Source: Catonia carolina (Eukaryota > Arthropoda > Insecta > Hemiptera > Achilidae). Taken from it: a DNA stretch of 64,000 nucleotides. The DNA is taken from assembly GCA_035578175.1 (NCBI GenBank), contig JAQMRL010000001.1:189741783-189805782 (forward strand), in the 5' to 3' direction. This document shows, one piece after another, positions 21,701 to 36,700 of the stretch. The position numbers and the translations under genes are program-made. The notes under the pieces are model-generated. The model saw only the letters and a list, made by a program, of their open reading frames with translations. It was not told the DNA's origin and did not search any database. Every line of letters begins with the position of its first letter. The stretch's first letter is position 1.

Positions 21701-24700
21701 AAAAACAGAATGTAAATGCATGTGTACATGTGAAGCATTGCGGACCAGAAGGGCAAACTCAACAAAGGGTAGTTTTTAGAAAAACGCAAATTAAACTTTT
21801 TGATCCAAGGGCAAACTCAACAAAAATTGCAGAGTGTATGATGCACAGCGATAGGAAGGGGAAAGGGTAGAAGTAGGGTGGGATCAGTAGCGTAGAGGTG
21901 ACAAGACTCACATCTTCCTGTTGAGTTCGCCCTTCTGGTCCGCGCAACTATCGTTCAAAGTAAACTCCCTGATTTTTTCTACTTCTCTTTTCATATAATT
22001 TAAAAGGCGAACTCAACAAAATATACCTATAACATTGAAGATTGTAACCCAAAGATGCCAAATAAAACAAAAAAAAAAAAGAAGACCCTATGTTGAGTTC
22101 GCCCTTTTGGTCCGGAATGCCTCATATAATGCATACATTAAACCATTACCTTTACACCCAGCAGTCCAAGCAAAATGTGAACTCGATGTGCCTCTTTCTT
22201 GGTAGCAACAAACACCATTGCATGATCATGGAATGTCCGACATATTAATGCAGCTAGAATAGCTTCTCGATCACCTTCATTCTGCTTTCTAAGTCTAAAA
22301 GATGAGAAATGTTCAACTTATGAAGAGCATCATTACAAAGAAAACTTAACCAAATATAATTGTAGTATATAATCTTTAGCACTAGAATAACCTTCAATTC
22401 AGTAAATTTCTGTTGATGTGGTCCAAAAATGTAGTAACATAACTATATCATTCAAAAATAAATCTTTATAATCCATCCTGCAGTTTGAAATTATTCTATT
22501 TCATATAACGAATTTATATAATAATTTCACCAACCTTCTTTTTAAACTGTGTCACCTTTATTTTTATTCTTAATTACACGTGTTTCGGTGGATAAATGAC
22601 AACAGTTTTATACAAATGACTGAAGATGATGTATCATCTTCTGTAAATTTTAAATAAGTGAGATAAAAAAATTTTTAGTTTCAATTTTTTTATTTACTCT
22701 GATGATGGTGGATCCACCGAAACACGTGTAAGTCTTCTTCTTCTTATTTCTCTCTCCCCATGTGCCTTACAGCGTCGGGGTAGTCTCGGTCAACCTCCTC
22801 CATTGTACTCTATCCGCCGCCAATCGTCTCATTTGCCCTAGGGCCATGCCTCTTTCCTCTCCCAATCTTCGTATGTGCTCATCATACGAGTATCGTTCCT
22901 GAATATCTGAGCACATATCCATCATCCAATTGTCTCTCTCCACATCCTCTTTTCCGAATCTCACTCCTAGAACACTCATTTTATACCTTTTCAACTCCTC
23001 TACTATTTTCTTTTCCTTTCCAGTCAAAGTGCGTACATTCCAATTTCCAAATCGTAAATTAGGTTTGTCCAGTCTTTTATTCCGAAAATTCCTGTCCTGT
23101 CCGAGGCTATTTATGTGACTTTGAATCCGCTTTTTCAACGTGTGGGTGATTGGCCCAACGACGTCGTTTTTGGAGTACTTCTTTGTCTGGCTCCTACCCT
23201 TTGACCTGTCCGGCTTGGGAGGCCCTGCTGGTAGTTACACTACCGCCGGCATAGCTCTCCGGGTCTTGGGAGCACGCAAGCCCCTCCACCATCTACAAGG
23301 TCCTGTACTCCCTAGGAGGGGACACGTGTAAGTAAGAATAAAAATAAAGGTGATGCAGTTTAAAAAGAAGGTTGGTGAAATTATTATATAAATTCATTAT
23401 ATGAAATAGAAATAACTATATCACTACATCTTTTTGAAGCACCATTAACATTTATTATGGAGTTTAGTTGTATATTTTTTTAAATATTTAAAATTGGGTT
23501 AAATTAACAATTTCACAAAGTAAAAATTGATTATTAATGTTTTTCTTAATATAAAAAAAACCTGAAATGGTTTTTCTAATGGTATAGCAAGCACATCTAT
23601 AATTATATCTTCATTCAAAAATAAATCTTTATAATGCATCCTGCAGTTTGAAATATTTCTATTTCATATAATGAATTAATATAATAATTTCACTAACCTT
23701 CTTTTTAAACTGCGTCACCTTTATTTTATTCCTACTTACACGTGTTTCGGTGGATCCACCATCATCAGAGTAAATGAAAAATTGAAACTAAAATTTTTTT
23801 TCATTTATTTAAAATTTACAGAAGATGATACATCTTTAGTCACTTGTATAAAACTGATTTAAAATTAATTTATTTTAATTTATCCCTTCTCATATTTACT
23901 GTAGATAGCAGCAGCAGTCAATATCACTTCATCATTCCTAAATTTTATCTGTTCATTCAAAATGTCCTGCTTTTGCTCTTTTAAATATTTATAAATGTGG
24001 AACATCTCATATTTTTCAATTTTATTTTTATTTTCTATATTACATTGTTCTATTATATTGAAATGTTCATCTATTTTACCAAATTTATGTTTTTCTTCTT
24101 TTATATGATTGGTATAGTTAGATATAATGTAGTCACATTTCAGGGCTTTTTTATGTTCATTATACCTCACTTGAAAATTACGACTAGTCATACCAATGTA
24201 AAATTTTTTACAATCCTCATTACCACAATCTATTTTATACACACCCTTTTTATTGCTTAGTGTTTCATTTATATTATTTTTAATTATATTTGTGGACAGT
24301 AGTTTTTTATTATTACATGTGTATGCGATTTTATAAAATTTATTTAATTTTCTGTATAATTTATTGTTAATAGTTTTATTGTATTTTAATGCAATAAATG
24401 GTTTATGTTTTATTTTATTATCTAATATAAGGGTGGTTCTCAAGTTATTTTTAAAATGTAGTTTGTTTTTAATTTTATTTATTACTTTATTTATTTCTTT
24501 TTCATGATACCCATTCTTTTGTGCTATGAATTTTATTGTTCTTAATTCATCTTCTAGTAGTTTTTACAGTAGTTTTTTACAGTAAATATGAGAAGGGATA
24601 AATTAAAATAAATTAATTTTAAATCAGTTTTATACAAGTGACTGAAGATGTATCATCTTCTGTAAATTTTAAATAAATGAAAAAAATTTTTAGTTTCAAT

Positions 24701-27700
24701 TTTTCATTTACTCTGATGATGGTGGATCCACCGAACACGTGTAAGTAGGAATAAAATAAAGGTGACGCAGTTTAAAAAGAAGGTTAGTGAAATTACTATA
24801 ATTATATGTTCCAAAATCACAATAAACATTGATGCTGAGGCCGTCTTTATAGCATAGTGGCACCCCACTAGCCTACAACATGGAGGTCCCAGGTTCGATG
24901 ACCGGCTAGGGTCTAAAAATTATTACAAGTCAAACCCCACAGTTCCAGTTAGATAATCCATGGTGGTCGCTAATAACCAAGCTATTGATGCAACTTAAAT
25001 AAACTAAATAAACTTTAAATAAACTTTAAATAAACTAAAAAAAAGATGCAGAATGACTGCTGCTACAGAAATTTATTTAAAATTTACTAAGCGTAAAAAA
25101 ACTTCTTCTTCTTCACTTCACGGAGTGACGTTTGTTGCTTGGTCCTTATATTTTTTGCGGGTTGCGTGCGTTTCGTTGTTGCTCATGCATGTGGTTCGTT
25201 ATCGCGCAACGGGGTTTTTATATATCTCATTGTTTCGTTTTTGCGAGCTTTTCGTGCAGTCCTGCAATATCCGTGGTGGTGAGCGGGTGTCAATTTGGTA
25301 GTAGTTGTGGTGGTTGAATTGACTTGTATTTGATCTACGAGGGTTATCCAGAAAATAACCTCCGTTTTGAAATAAAAAGTAAACGAGTGAAGATATAAAA
25401 ACTTTATTATATACATATTAACACTACAGTTTTTCTCTACTTTTCGACATAGTCGCCAAACAGATTCAAGCACTTGTCGTACCTTGGAACAGTCTTTGAA
25501 ATACCCTCTGCATAAAAATCTGCCGCCTGTGAATGTAGCCAACCATTCACGGCATTTTGAAGCTCTTCGTCATTGGCGAACCGCTGAGATGCAAGCCACC
25601 GCTTCATGTTCGGGAACAGGTGAAAGTACAAGGAGCCAAGTCCGGGCTGTATGGAGGATGATCGAAAACGTCCCATTTAAACTTGGCCAAAAGTTCATTT
25701 GTTCTTCGAGCTGTATGAGGGCGAGAAAACAAAAGAACTTTTGGCCAAGTTTAAATGGGACGTTTTCGATCATCCCCCATACAGCCCGGACTTGGCTCCT
25801 AGTGACTTTCACCTGTTCCCGAACATGAAGAAGTGGTGGCTTGCATCTCAGCGGTTCGCAAATGACGAAGAGATTCAAAACGCTGAGAATGGTTGGCTAC
25901 ATTCACAGGCGGCAGATTTTTATGCAGAGGGTATTTTAAAGACTGTTCCAAGGTACGACAAGTGCTTGAATCTGTTTTGCGACTATATCGAAAAGTAGAG
26001 AAAAGCTGCAGTGTTAATGTGTATATAATAAAGTTTTTATATCTTCACTCGTTTACTTTTTATATCAAAACAGAAGTTATTTTCTGGATAACCCTCGTAA
26101 ATCGCCTGGTGGTAACTGAACAATGTAAAACATGGTATAATTAGTTTGGATATAAAAGTAATAATGGTGCAAGGACTTGTTTTCAATGTTTTTAACAAAT
26201 TTCATGGTAGAATTATCTAGTTATCATGAAGTTTCTTTTTTTTATAAAATGTATTGTTTTATTGTAATATATTATTTTTCTTTTATTGTAATTATTCCAA
26301 TGTAAAGTTTTCATTGTTTTCTTTTCATTTTGGTTAAGGGGGACATACCCTTGAAAAAATGTTTCCCCCCCTTTAATGTTACATGATTGTGCATTTGCAA
26401 ATTTGTTCTTCAAGTCATTACTTATCTCTGTTCATAAAATGAGTTGAATATTTTCTCAACAACCCTTATAATTAGGGTTGGGGATGAAAAAACGCTATTT
26501 TTTTGCTAAGTAATTTCTTGAGTATCGTTTACTGTATTTGCTTGCAAGTAGGCTCAAATTAATGGAAAATTTATTGTCTATGAATTGTGGTATTCATTTT
26601 CAATTATTTTACCTAGTTAAATTTTTAGACAATTATTTGTAAAAAAATGTGGTAAATCCACCCTGTAGCAACTTTAAAACAGTTTTAAAATTGTAGGAAT
26701 GAATATTTTGTATTGTCCATACCACATTGCATAGAGCATAAAAATCCCATCATTTAAAAAAAAATTATCTCTCTAGGTGGTGTAGAACCTAAAATATGAT
26801 TTAACAAAGATTCTGAAACACGTGAAAAAAACGTTGCGGGAAACGCAAAAACAAAATTTTTTTTAGTATATATGTATTTGTTCTTACTTACATTAGTTGC
26901 ATGGAACTACTAAACATGAAACAACACACTACTTGTGGTTCACTCTTTCGGTGTGTAGTTGAACTAATAGAGAATGAAACTTAGTTCAAATCTGTGAAAA
27001 AATCATCAATTTCCGACTATCTGTTTTCAAGTTATTTTAACTTGAAATTTGATGTTTTTACACGAAAAACTGCTTGAAACATGATACGAAAAAATTTTTT
27101 TATATAATTTTAAAAACCTTTTTCTAAAAAGTAAATATATTGGTATATACAGAAAATATCAGAGAATCAAAAAAGCAAATAAAATTTTAAAAAAAATTTT
27201 TACAATTTTTCAGGGTATGTCCCCCCTTAATTTTGTTTGTTATTTTTGTTTATTTCATATATTATTTTATATTTTATTTTTATTTTATTCAATATATAAA
27301 TTTACTTTTATTATTTTATTAAACATCCTATGTAGGATTTTTAAACAGCCGTATTATTTAAAATTGAAATATATATTTTCTAACCACCAGAATACGGTAA
27401 CATAAAACACTTACCAATGTTTATAGCGCTTTTGTGTATCTTGTACACATCTTCAGTAAATTAAAATTTATTACAAGTCAAAATTTAAAACTTCCTGCTC
27501 CTACCATGGTAGATAAGGAATCACCAATCATCCAAGTAGGAGCAGGAAGTTTTAAATTTTGACTTGTAATAAATTTTAATTTACTGAAGATGTGTACAAG
27601 ATACACGAAAGTGCTATAAACATTGGTAAGTGTTTTATGTTACCGTATTCTGGTGGTTAGAAAATATATATTTCAATTTCAAATTTACTTTTATGTATAT

Positions 27701-30700
27701 AAAGTGTTTATGTCTTTTTTATCTAGAAACACCTGTTTCCTTAAAATTTATCATCGCTCATTGAGTCAATTCCGAATCAAACATTTTATTTCAATTAATT
27801 TTTATTTCTTTAATTTTGTTTTAAAACTCGTAATAAACACTCGTCAAAGATCAAACGAATATTAACTCTCCGACAGCACCCGAGGCTCCCTTTTTATAGG
27901 TAGATTAAAGAGTTTTCTCAAAAGACACAGAGATTCGACGCAAATAATAAAAATCCTTTTTTTATTTGTTCTCGAAAAATCATAACTAATTTAAACAAGC
28001 CATAATTGAATAAAAGGTGTTACAAGGTAACCAACCGACTCTTTCACAAATAGTTGTACAACAAAGACCCTACCTTATATCCTTTTATAGCTAACCCTAT
28101 TGTTACTTTTTCACTCTATTATTTGCTATTTCACATTTTATGAATAGAAACCTATTTAGGAATTTCTTGAACCATATTCGTCTTCGATATTGTCACATTG
28201 CCCCATTCTTAAGGCTGCTCGTCCCGAGTAGCTCCTAAGTATGGTGCCAATCGATCAAGATGAACTACCATCTTCTTGGTCCCTGGGCGTTGCTGTACTC
28301 AGTAGACCACGTCGCTGATGCAATCGAGGACAGCATACAGGCCTTCCCATTTCTGTGCAAGTCACAATGGATTTGGCAATACTCCCTGTTCCAGAAACCA
28401 CCTTCCTCTTTGGATAACCAACACCCTTCAACCACTTGGCTTATAATGCATTGCCAATCTAGGCAAACTTATGGATTCTCTAGATGATTCTGTACTCATT
28501 AATCTTCTTCTCCAGGCTAAATATTGGCAACTCTTGCCTTACAATGTCACTTCTGATCTTGCCCTCAAGAATGCAGCCTTTCATTGCCCGAAGAAATTTC
28601 ATTTCCGCAGCTCTGACTTGGTTTAGTTGTCTTGTTTGAAAGCCCCCATGCCTCGCTGCCATACATTCAAAACACAAGAGATAAATTTTTTCTCATATTA
28701 CATGAGCAACACAAGCAAGAACTACTAGTTTATAATAAAAAGATCAGAGCTACAGGAAATGGCGAATAGAAAATCTAGAATACATGTCATGTATAAGGAA
28801 TTTTTTTTTTTGGTTTTAACATCCGACTGTTCTGTAATTACTGCTAATGCAGACAGTGAAGGATGAAATGATTTTTGTAACATATGAAAATATGCCGTGC
28901 CTGAATGGCATTCGAACCCGAGACCGCATAAGGAAATGTATAAGGAAGGAAATGGTATGGAGTATATACGAATACAACAGATCAAACAGAAACTAACTTA
29001 CATCTGAACTCTAAATCAAATAGAAAAGAAGAAACAAAATTTCATTTAACTTACTTAACAAATTCTTGTCGTAAATTGAAAGCAACATCTCGATTGTTGT
29101 CAACAAAAATCTTAACAGGTTTGTCTAAAGATACGGCAGCTAGATCAGACACAGCATCTGTCATAGTAGCTGAAAATAATAGGGTCTGTCTTGTTCTTGA
29201 ACACTGTTTTATAATTTCTGTCATTTGCTCTTGGAAATGTTCATCCAGCATCCTGTGAAAACAATCAAATAATACTTTAAATAAATTACAATACGCCAAA
29301 TCCAAATTAAAAATTTGGGTTATAGATCCTAAGAAATTTTGAAGTGCATAATGCATAATAAAAAATCTGGTGTGGAACATTCACATAACTTTCTTTTGCC
29401 AATGCAAATAATTAACAATAAACCTAACATTAGTAATAAATGATTAGAAATAAATAAAAAACTAACCTCAATAAACATTATCTAATTTTTAATCATGTGT
29501 GAAAGGCGCAAAATGAAAATTAACCTCAGTTTGGCTTAAATTTATGGAAAATCACTCTTTCACGCTAAACTAGGCTCTGTAGAGAAAAATGCTCTAAATA
29601 AAAGTTGTAGATCTTTGAATTTCCTATAAATTTGAGCGATTTTCTGTATTTTTAAGCCAAACAGGTTGATTTTTATTTTGCGTGTTTAACTCATGATTAA
29701 AATTAGTTTATGTTTATTGAGGTTAATTTTTTTGCTTATTTCTAAGTTTTATTACTAATGTTAGGTTATATTCTTCATTATTAGCATTGGCAAAAGAAAG
29801 TCAGGTGAATGTTTCACACCAGATTTTTTAAAAAACTATAAACGTGTACTGTATTAGAATTGCTAAACCAAAGATTTAAAAAGATCTATATTTAAAGATT
29901 GCTACATAAAATAAAACGATAATACGTAACAGTAGCAACTACTTTTTAAGCTACACCAAATAAAACTCATAGGCTTAACTAAAATAGAAAATTCGGGCTA
30001 ATGCAGTTTTACGATGCACATCGGTCCTGGTCAGAGTCACTATCAGTTAAAGAATTTGAGATGTTTTTAAACAATAAATCATTTTCACCTCAATTCAAAG
30101 TAGCTGATGGCACAATTCTTCAAAAAATTCACAACTATTTTGAAGTGAACATTGTTACACAAAGTTTTGACCCAATCACAGACCTGAGTAATATTTAATT
30201 TTCCTCCTGGTATCATCATTCATTTTATTCCATACATGAAAAGGGCAACAGTTAGTACTTACCACAGACGCAGGAAGTGAATGCAATTTCCATTAAATAA
30301 CATGTTAAAGTAAATGACTAACCAGTAGGCGATGAGACAATCAGTTCGGATACTGTACTTGATGGTTTACTAATTGTCAACAGACAAAACAATGTCCTCT
30401 GACAATGGATTAAGATAATCTAGGAAACAATTTTATAAAGGAAACAATTTTTCCGAATAAGGTTATGCAATTGAACAGCATTATGATGGAAATGAAGTAC
30501 AGTAGGCTATAGTATTTTAATTTCGTAATGCTATAAGTAGCAAACATTAAAACGGATACAGAAAATTCCCATCAGTTATGTAAGATGCACCCTGTTTTTA
30601 CTTTCTCTTGCCTATATGAATATATAGGAAGGAAGGTATTGTTTTCATGTCGATTTTCCGAAATCGAGTTTTCACCGGATCTACACGTTTTCAGACCCCC

Positions 30701-33700
30701 TGAACCCAAAAAACATGTTTTTAGCGATTAGTCTGTGTGTGAACAGAATATCTCAAGAAAGAACATTGTACAAACTTGAAACTTCAAACTTAAGTTACAT
30801 ACCACTACCGGACCCGACACGAACATTTTCATCAAAATCGGTCAAACAGAAGTAGTAGTTTATTCGTGTAATTTTTCACTTGCGATTTTCTCAAAAACTG
30901 GTCTGACGATTTTTTTTTTAAATCGCCTGAATTGTTAAATTTTTTAATGCTCTACAAGATAGGGTAGGCGCCATGTTTGCTGAAATTCTTGGTGAGGCTG
31001 TTTTCACATAAACAAATTGTTTTTCTAAGATTACAGCTTTAATGTGCATTTTAGCGCAAAGATTTTTGTAATAAAAGTTGTAGAGAATTTAAAATCCTAC
31101 AACTTTTATTGCAAACATTTTTTTGTATAATGCTTAGTTTAGCGGTAATTAGCAATTTTCTGTTTTTTTCTCACGGAAACGTGAGAAAAATCTATTTTTT
31201 TAGATTTCAGCCTTAGTATGCATTTTACGACAAAAGTGTACATAATCAAATTTATAGGAAATTAAAAGATCTACAACCTTTATTTAAAGCATTTTTCTCT
31301 ACAGAGCCTAGTGTAGCGTGAAAGAGTGATTTTCCGTATTTTTAAGCCTAACTGAGGTTAATTTTCATTTTGCGTCTTTCACTCATGATTAAAATTTGGT
31401 TACGTTCACTGAGGTTAGTTTATTGTTAATTATTTGCATTGGCAAGAGAAAGTTGTGTGAGTGTTTCACACAAGAGTTTTCTATAGATATTAAATACCAT
31501 ATATGATGAATGGCCAGTCATCAATCATCATTGAGGTCCAGCCTTAATTTCCAGTAGTCTGCAAATTTTAGTAAAGTTTGGAAAAGAATGAATTTTTAAA
31601 TGAACTCATAAAATTTCTCATGAGTCTGTTTATTACCATACCTGTCTGCTTCATCCAGAATTAAAACTTCAACGGTGCTGAGGTTAAATGTTGGTGTATT
31701 TTTCAAATGATCAATTAGTCGACCAGGAGTAGCAATAACAATATCAGGTAATTTTCTCAATGCAGCTTCCTAGAGAAAAATAAATTAAAATTAACATGGT
31801 TGTTAACGCCACTTGCACCCGAGAAAAGTATTTATTTTCCTCCCTGTCTTCTACGTTTGTATCCCGCGCCCTATCTTGCAGGATTCAATTCAATTAACCA
31901 CTAAATTCAGTATTGTGCCACCCACCAGCTTCCCCTTCCTACACTTTCCCGCTTCAATCCCTTACGCTGTTGGCTTTAGTAGTGTACGCACTACTTTAGT
32001 AGTGTCGCTTCCGCGTCACTATGACAATATGTCACTATCGATCACATCACTATCCAGCAAACAGTGTCTAGATATACTTAGCTTTTTTAACCCTTTGAGA
32101 GCTAGAACGTTTATATACCTCATGGTAGTCAGAGGTAGTTATATGTTAAGAAATTTTTGAAAAATTACATATTTTTTTTATTGCATAAAAGTGATAAAAA
32201 TGTTATTAAAAGTTATACTAAATAGATAAGATATAAAAAATATTTTGAATAAAGTCAATACTTACAGTTACAGTGTAGCAAATGCGCACTAACCTAACAT
32301 GTAGTTCTTATTGTATATTAGTGTATTTAGTTTGAAGAACAAATTAATTTACTTATTTTTTAGTTATAACACTATTTTATGTACACTTATAAAATGTTTC
32401 ACATCACAGCACTACAAAAAGATATACATAAAGAAAAACGAAGCTTAACCACAATATAGTAAACAAACAAACTGCCATACTTCAACGGCGATCGATCTTT
32501 ACATCGATTGTCGTACGATATTTAGTCAGTAAATCGATTATTTCATGTTAAAATAAGAAGACAGTAACTGAAAAAAACACTAGTGACAGTTCTATGAACT
32601 AACTTTTAATCTACACTATTTAATACGCAATTGCGTATATAACCGTATATAGCTCTTTGGGCAAAAAAACGGGTTGCGGTTATAAGCGTAAATAGCTCTC
32701 TGCACACTTATTACAGATGCGGTTATACCCGTAAATAGCTCGCAAAGGGTTAACATTTTCATGCTTGTTGTGATCAGGGCTTTCCAAACTCTATATGTTT
32801 ATTTATGCTTCTACGAGGTACGTGTATAAAATAACGAGACTGACGTAAAAAATTTTATTTTTATTTTATACATAATCACTTATTGTCACCTTCAATATAC
32901 ACTCCTCTATCCCTACAATGCTTCACGTGAATTTTCCATAGTTGGAAACAGTGCTGGAAGTCATCTTCTATCAGCTCCTTCAGGACATGTGCCACTCAAA
33001 AATGTTTGTACTGACACTTTGTACGCGATTGAAAATGACCCAAATTTTTTGGAAACGATAATAACATGTGATGAAACGTGGTTTTTTTACTTATGATCCA
33101 GAAACGAAGCACCAATCCATGCACTGGAAGAGCCAAACTTCACCGAGAGCCAAAAAATCTCGAATGAGCGAGTCAAAATTTAAAGCAATGATGATTTTGT
33201 TTTTGATATTCATGGGATTGTGTACCTTCACTGGGTTCCTGAACGTCAAACAATTAATCAATATTACTACCTTGAGGTTCTTTCTAAACTACGTCAAAGA
33301 GTAAGGAAAAAATACCCCAAAATGTGGAAGGACCAAATCATGGGTTCTCCACCAAGACTAAGCACCAGTTCGTTCCGCGTTATCTGTCAAGAGGTTCCTA
33401 GCCAAGTACAGCATCTCAGTGTTTAGAACATCAACCTTATTCACCAGATCTTGCACCATGTGACTTCTACCTGTTCCCTGTGGTGAAATCTGCATTAAAA
33501 GGGACAAGATTTGAGTCTGTTGAAGCTGTAAAAGAAAAAGCGGCACGTGTCCTGAAGGAGTGTATATTGAAGGTGACAATAAGTGATTATGTATAAAATT
33601 AAAATAAAATTTTTTACGTCAGTCTCGTTATTTAATAGCCACACCTCGTATGTTAGTGCAATATTAATTCTTACAATGATCTAGTGCTTTCGACGATTTC

Positions 33701-36700
33701 AACCGAGATTACGATGGGGTTACCACCGACTACTTCAACGTTCAACTTACAATATAATCTATGCTTTGGGCTTAGATACATACCCTTGCTTTTCAACAAA
33801 TTTGATGTATCGGGAACAAATTTGATGTATAGGGACAATGTACTGTCAACATTTATCGTATTATAAGGGTGTAATCTTACTTTTATTACTCCAGTCCTTT
33901 GGAAATAGAATAAAAATGAGCCTCCAAAAGATTTTAATAACTAACAATTATTAATAAATAAAGACAAAATTTTACTCAATTTTGATATAGACTGGTACTT
34001 ACATAAGAGAAAATCTGGTGTGAAACACTCACATGACTTTCTCTTGCCAATGGAAATAATGACCAATAATTATAACCTAACATTAGAAATAAACAAAAAA
34101 CTAACTTCAAAAACATAACCTTATTTTAATCATGAGTGAAAGACGCAAAATGAAAATCTAACTCAGTTTGGCTTAAAAATACGGAAAATCACTCTTTCAC
34201 GCTAAACTAGGCTCTGTAGAGAAAACTTCTCTAAATAAAAGTTGTAGATCTTTTAATTTCCAATAAATTTGATTATATACACTTTTCTCGTAAAATGTAT
34301 ATTAAGGCTGGAATCTTCAAAAATCCATTTTTTTACATTTTTGTGAGAAAAAAACAGAAAATTGCTAATTACCGCTAAACTAAGCGTTATACAAAAAAAA
34401 ATTGGAAATAAAAGTTGTACGATTTTAAAATCACTACAACTTTTATTATATACATTTTTGCCCTAAAATTCATATTAAGTCGCAATCTTAAAAAAACAAT
34501 TTTTTTACGAGAAAACAACCTCCCCAAGAATTTCAGCAGAAATGGCACCTACCTTATCTTGTATAGAATAAAAAATTTAGTAAATGAGGCGATTTTTAAA
34601 AAAATCATAAGAGCAGTTTTTGAGAAAATTACAAAAAAGTGAAAAATTACACGAATAAACTACTACTTCCAGTTGACCGATTTTGATGCAAATGTTGTGT
34701 CGGGTCTGGTAGTGGTATGAAACTTAAGTTTCAAGTTCGTGCGATGTTCCGTTCTTGAGATATTTTGTTCACACACACAGACAGACACACCAATTGCTAA
34801 AAACATGTTTTTTGAGTTCAGGGAGTCTGAAAACGTGTAGATCCGTTGAAAACCTGATTTCGAAAAATCTACATGAAAACAATACTTTTCTTCCTATATC
34901 TTCATATAGGCAAGAGAAAGTAAAAAAATTCGCACCAATTGCTTTCTCAACAATTGCCATGCTTCTATAATGGTCAGTTGATATTTTACTTTTTATATTA
35001 CCATACGAGAAGTATTATCATAAAAGTTCGAATCCCACACTATTAAAACACTTTTTTATTTTTGTTAAATAATTTTATTTAAAATATTATTAAATAATTT
35101 GTTGACTAAACACTTAAACTTAATTAAAAAAAAAAACATTTAATGATTAATTATTGATCATTTAACAAAACAGAATTAAAAAAAAGAAAAATAAATAAAA
35201 CAAAGAAAAAATAAAATAGTTTTAATTAATTTGAGATTCAAACTCATGACCCCCACAGTAATGTCAAAAGTAAAATATCAACTGACCACTAAACAAGCAC
35301 ATCTGATCAGACAAAAATTGAGAGAAATTTTTTCTTTTGTAAATACTGCGCTATTTCAAAATTAAATAACATTTTATCACTACGATTAATAATTAAATTA
35401 TTAGTTATTAAAATCTTTTGGGGACTCGATTTTATTCTGTTTCCAAATAACTGAGTAATAAAAGTAAGATTACACCCTTATAATAAGATTAATGTTGACA
35501 GTACATTGTCCAATGTTAATTTCCCAACTCAATTATACTGGGTGCGGCATAAGTCGCTACCCCGAACATTCATACATGCATTGTAGATTTTATATACGAG
35601 GGGGTACCCAAAAGTATCCGGAATAGCTCTGCTGTGGGCGGAGCTTGTGCAGTACAAATTCCCGCCACTAGGCTGCTTGTAGCGCTACTCATTGCCAGTT
35701 CAATGCCATTTTGTTCGTTGATCTAGCTTGTTCTGTTCTCGTGCAGTGATTGTTCTCGCTAATGCTGTTTTGTGCTCGTGTCGTTTTTCATGATGGCAAG
35801 TTTTAATGAACAACGTGCGGCTGTGAAATTTTGCTTCTTGCTCGGTAAAAACGCCGCGGAAACAGTTGTAATGTTGAACACAGCTTACAAAGACGACGCT
35901 ATTGGAAAAACCCAAGTGTACGAGTGGTTTTTGCGCTTTAAAAATGGCGACATGTCGATTGAGAACAAACCTCGTTCTGGACGACCGTCGACTTCCCGAA
36001 CAGACGAAAATGTTGTGAAAGTGAAAGAAATTGTACGAACAGACCGACGACAGACCATTGACCAAATATCACAGGTTAGTGGGTTATCTTGGAGCTCAGT
36101 CCAACGCATTTTAACAGAAGACTTGACAATGAAAAGAGTTGCTGCCAAGTTTGTGCCTCGGGTTCTGACAGACACTCAAAAGGAACGTCGAATTGAAACG
36201 TGTAGTGATTTGAAACAACAGCTTGAAACTGATCCAGATTTCATGTCAAAGATCATTACGGGTGACGAGTCTTGGTGCTATGGGTACGACCCAGAAACCA
36301 AACAACAATCCAGTCAATGGAAGACTTCATTATCACCCCGACCAAAAAAAAGTCATCAAGTCAGATCGAACATCAAAACAATGCTGATTTGTTTTTTTGA
36401 TGTGAGGGGAATTGTCCATTCAGAGTTCGTTCCACCAGGCCAGACGGTAAATCAAGCTTTTTATCTTGAAGTGTTAAGAAGACTACGAAACAGCATTCGT
36501 CGTAAAAGACCTAATTTGTGGCAGACAGGGGACTGGTTTTTCCACCACGACAACGCGCCTGCACACACGGCAATCTCGGTTACCCAGTTTTTGGCGAAAA
36601 ACGGCATGGTTTTGCTACCACACGCACCGTACTCACCCGATCTGGCTCCGTGTGATTTTTTCTTGTTCCCACGCATGAAAAGGGGCACATGAAAGGTCTC

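Noticed and set aside
23997..24260. Plus-strand frames in the Penelope-like copies (also 43435-43698)
   Set aside because: Antisense of the GIY-YIG coding region; hydrophobic appearance comes from AT-rich codons.
25570..25878. Frames crossing the centre of foldback copy 2
   Set aside because: They join antisense of one arm to sense of the other; not a real fusion protein.
31813..32160. 115-codon plus-strand frame
   Set aside because: It runs across the boundary of a TTAA element, has no recognisable domain and lies in a helicase intron.
35700..36175. Minus-strand frames inside the intact mariner
   Set aside because: Antisense shadows of the transposase gene.
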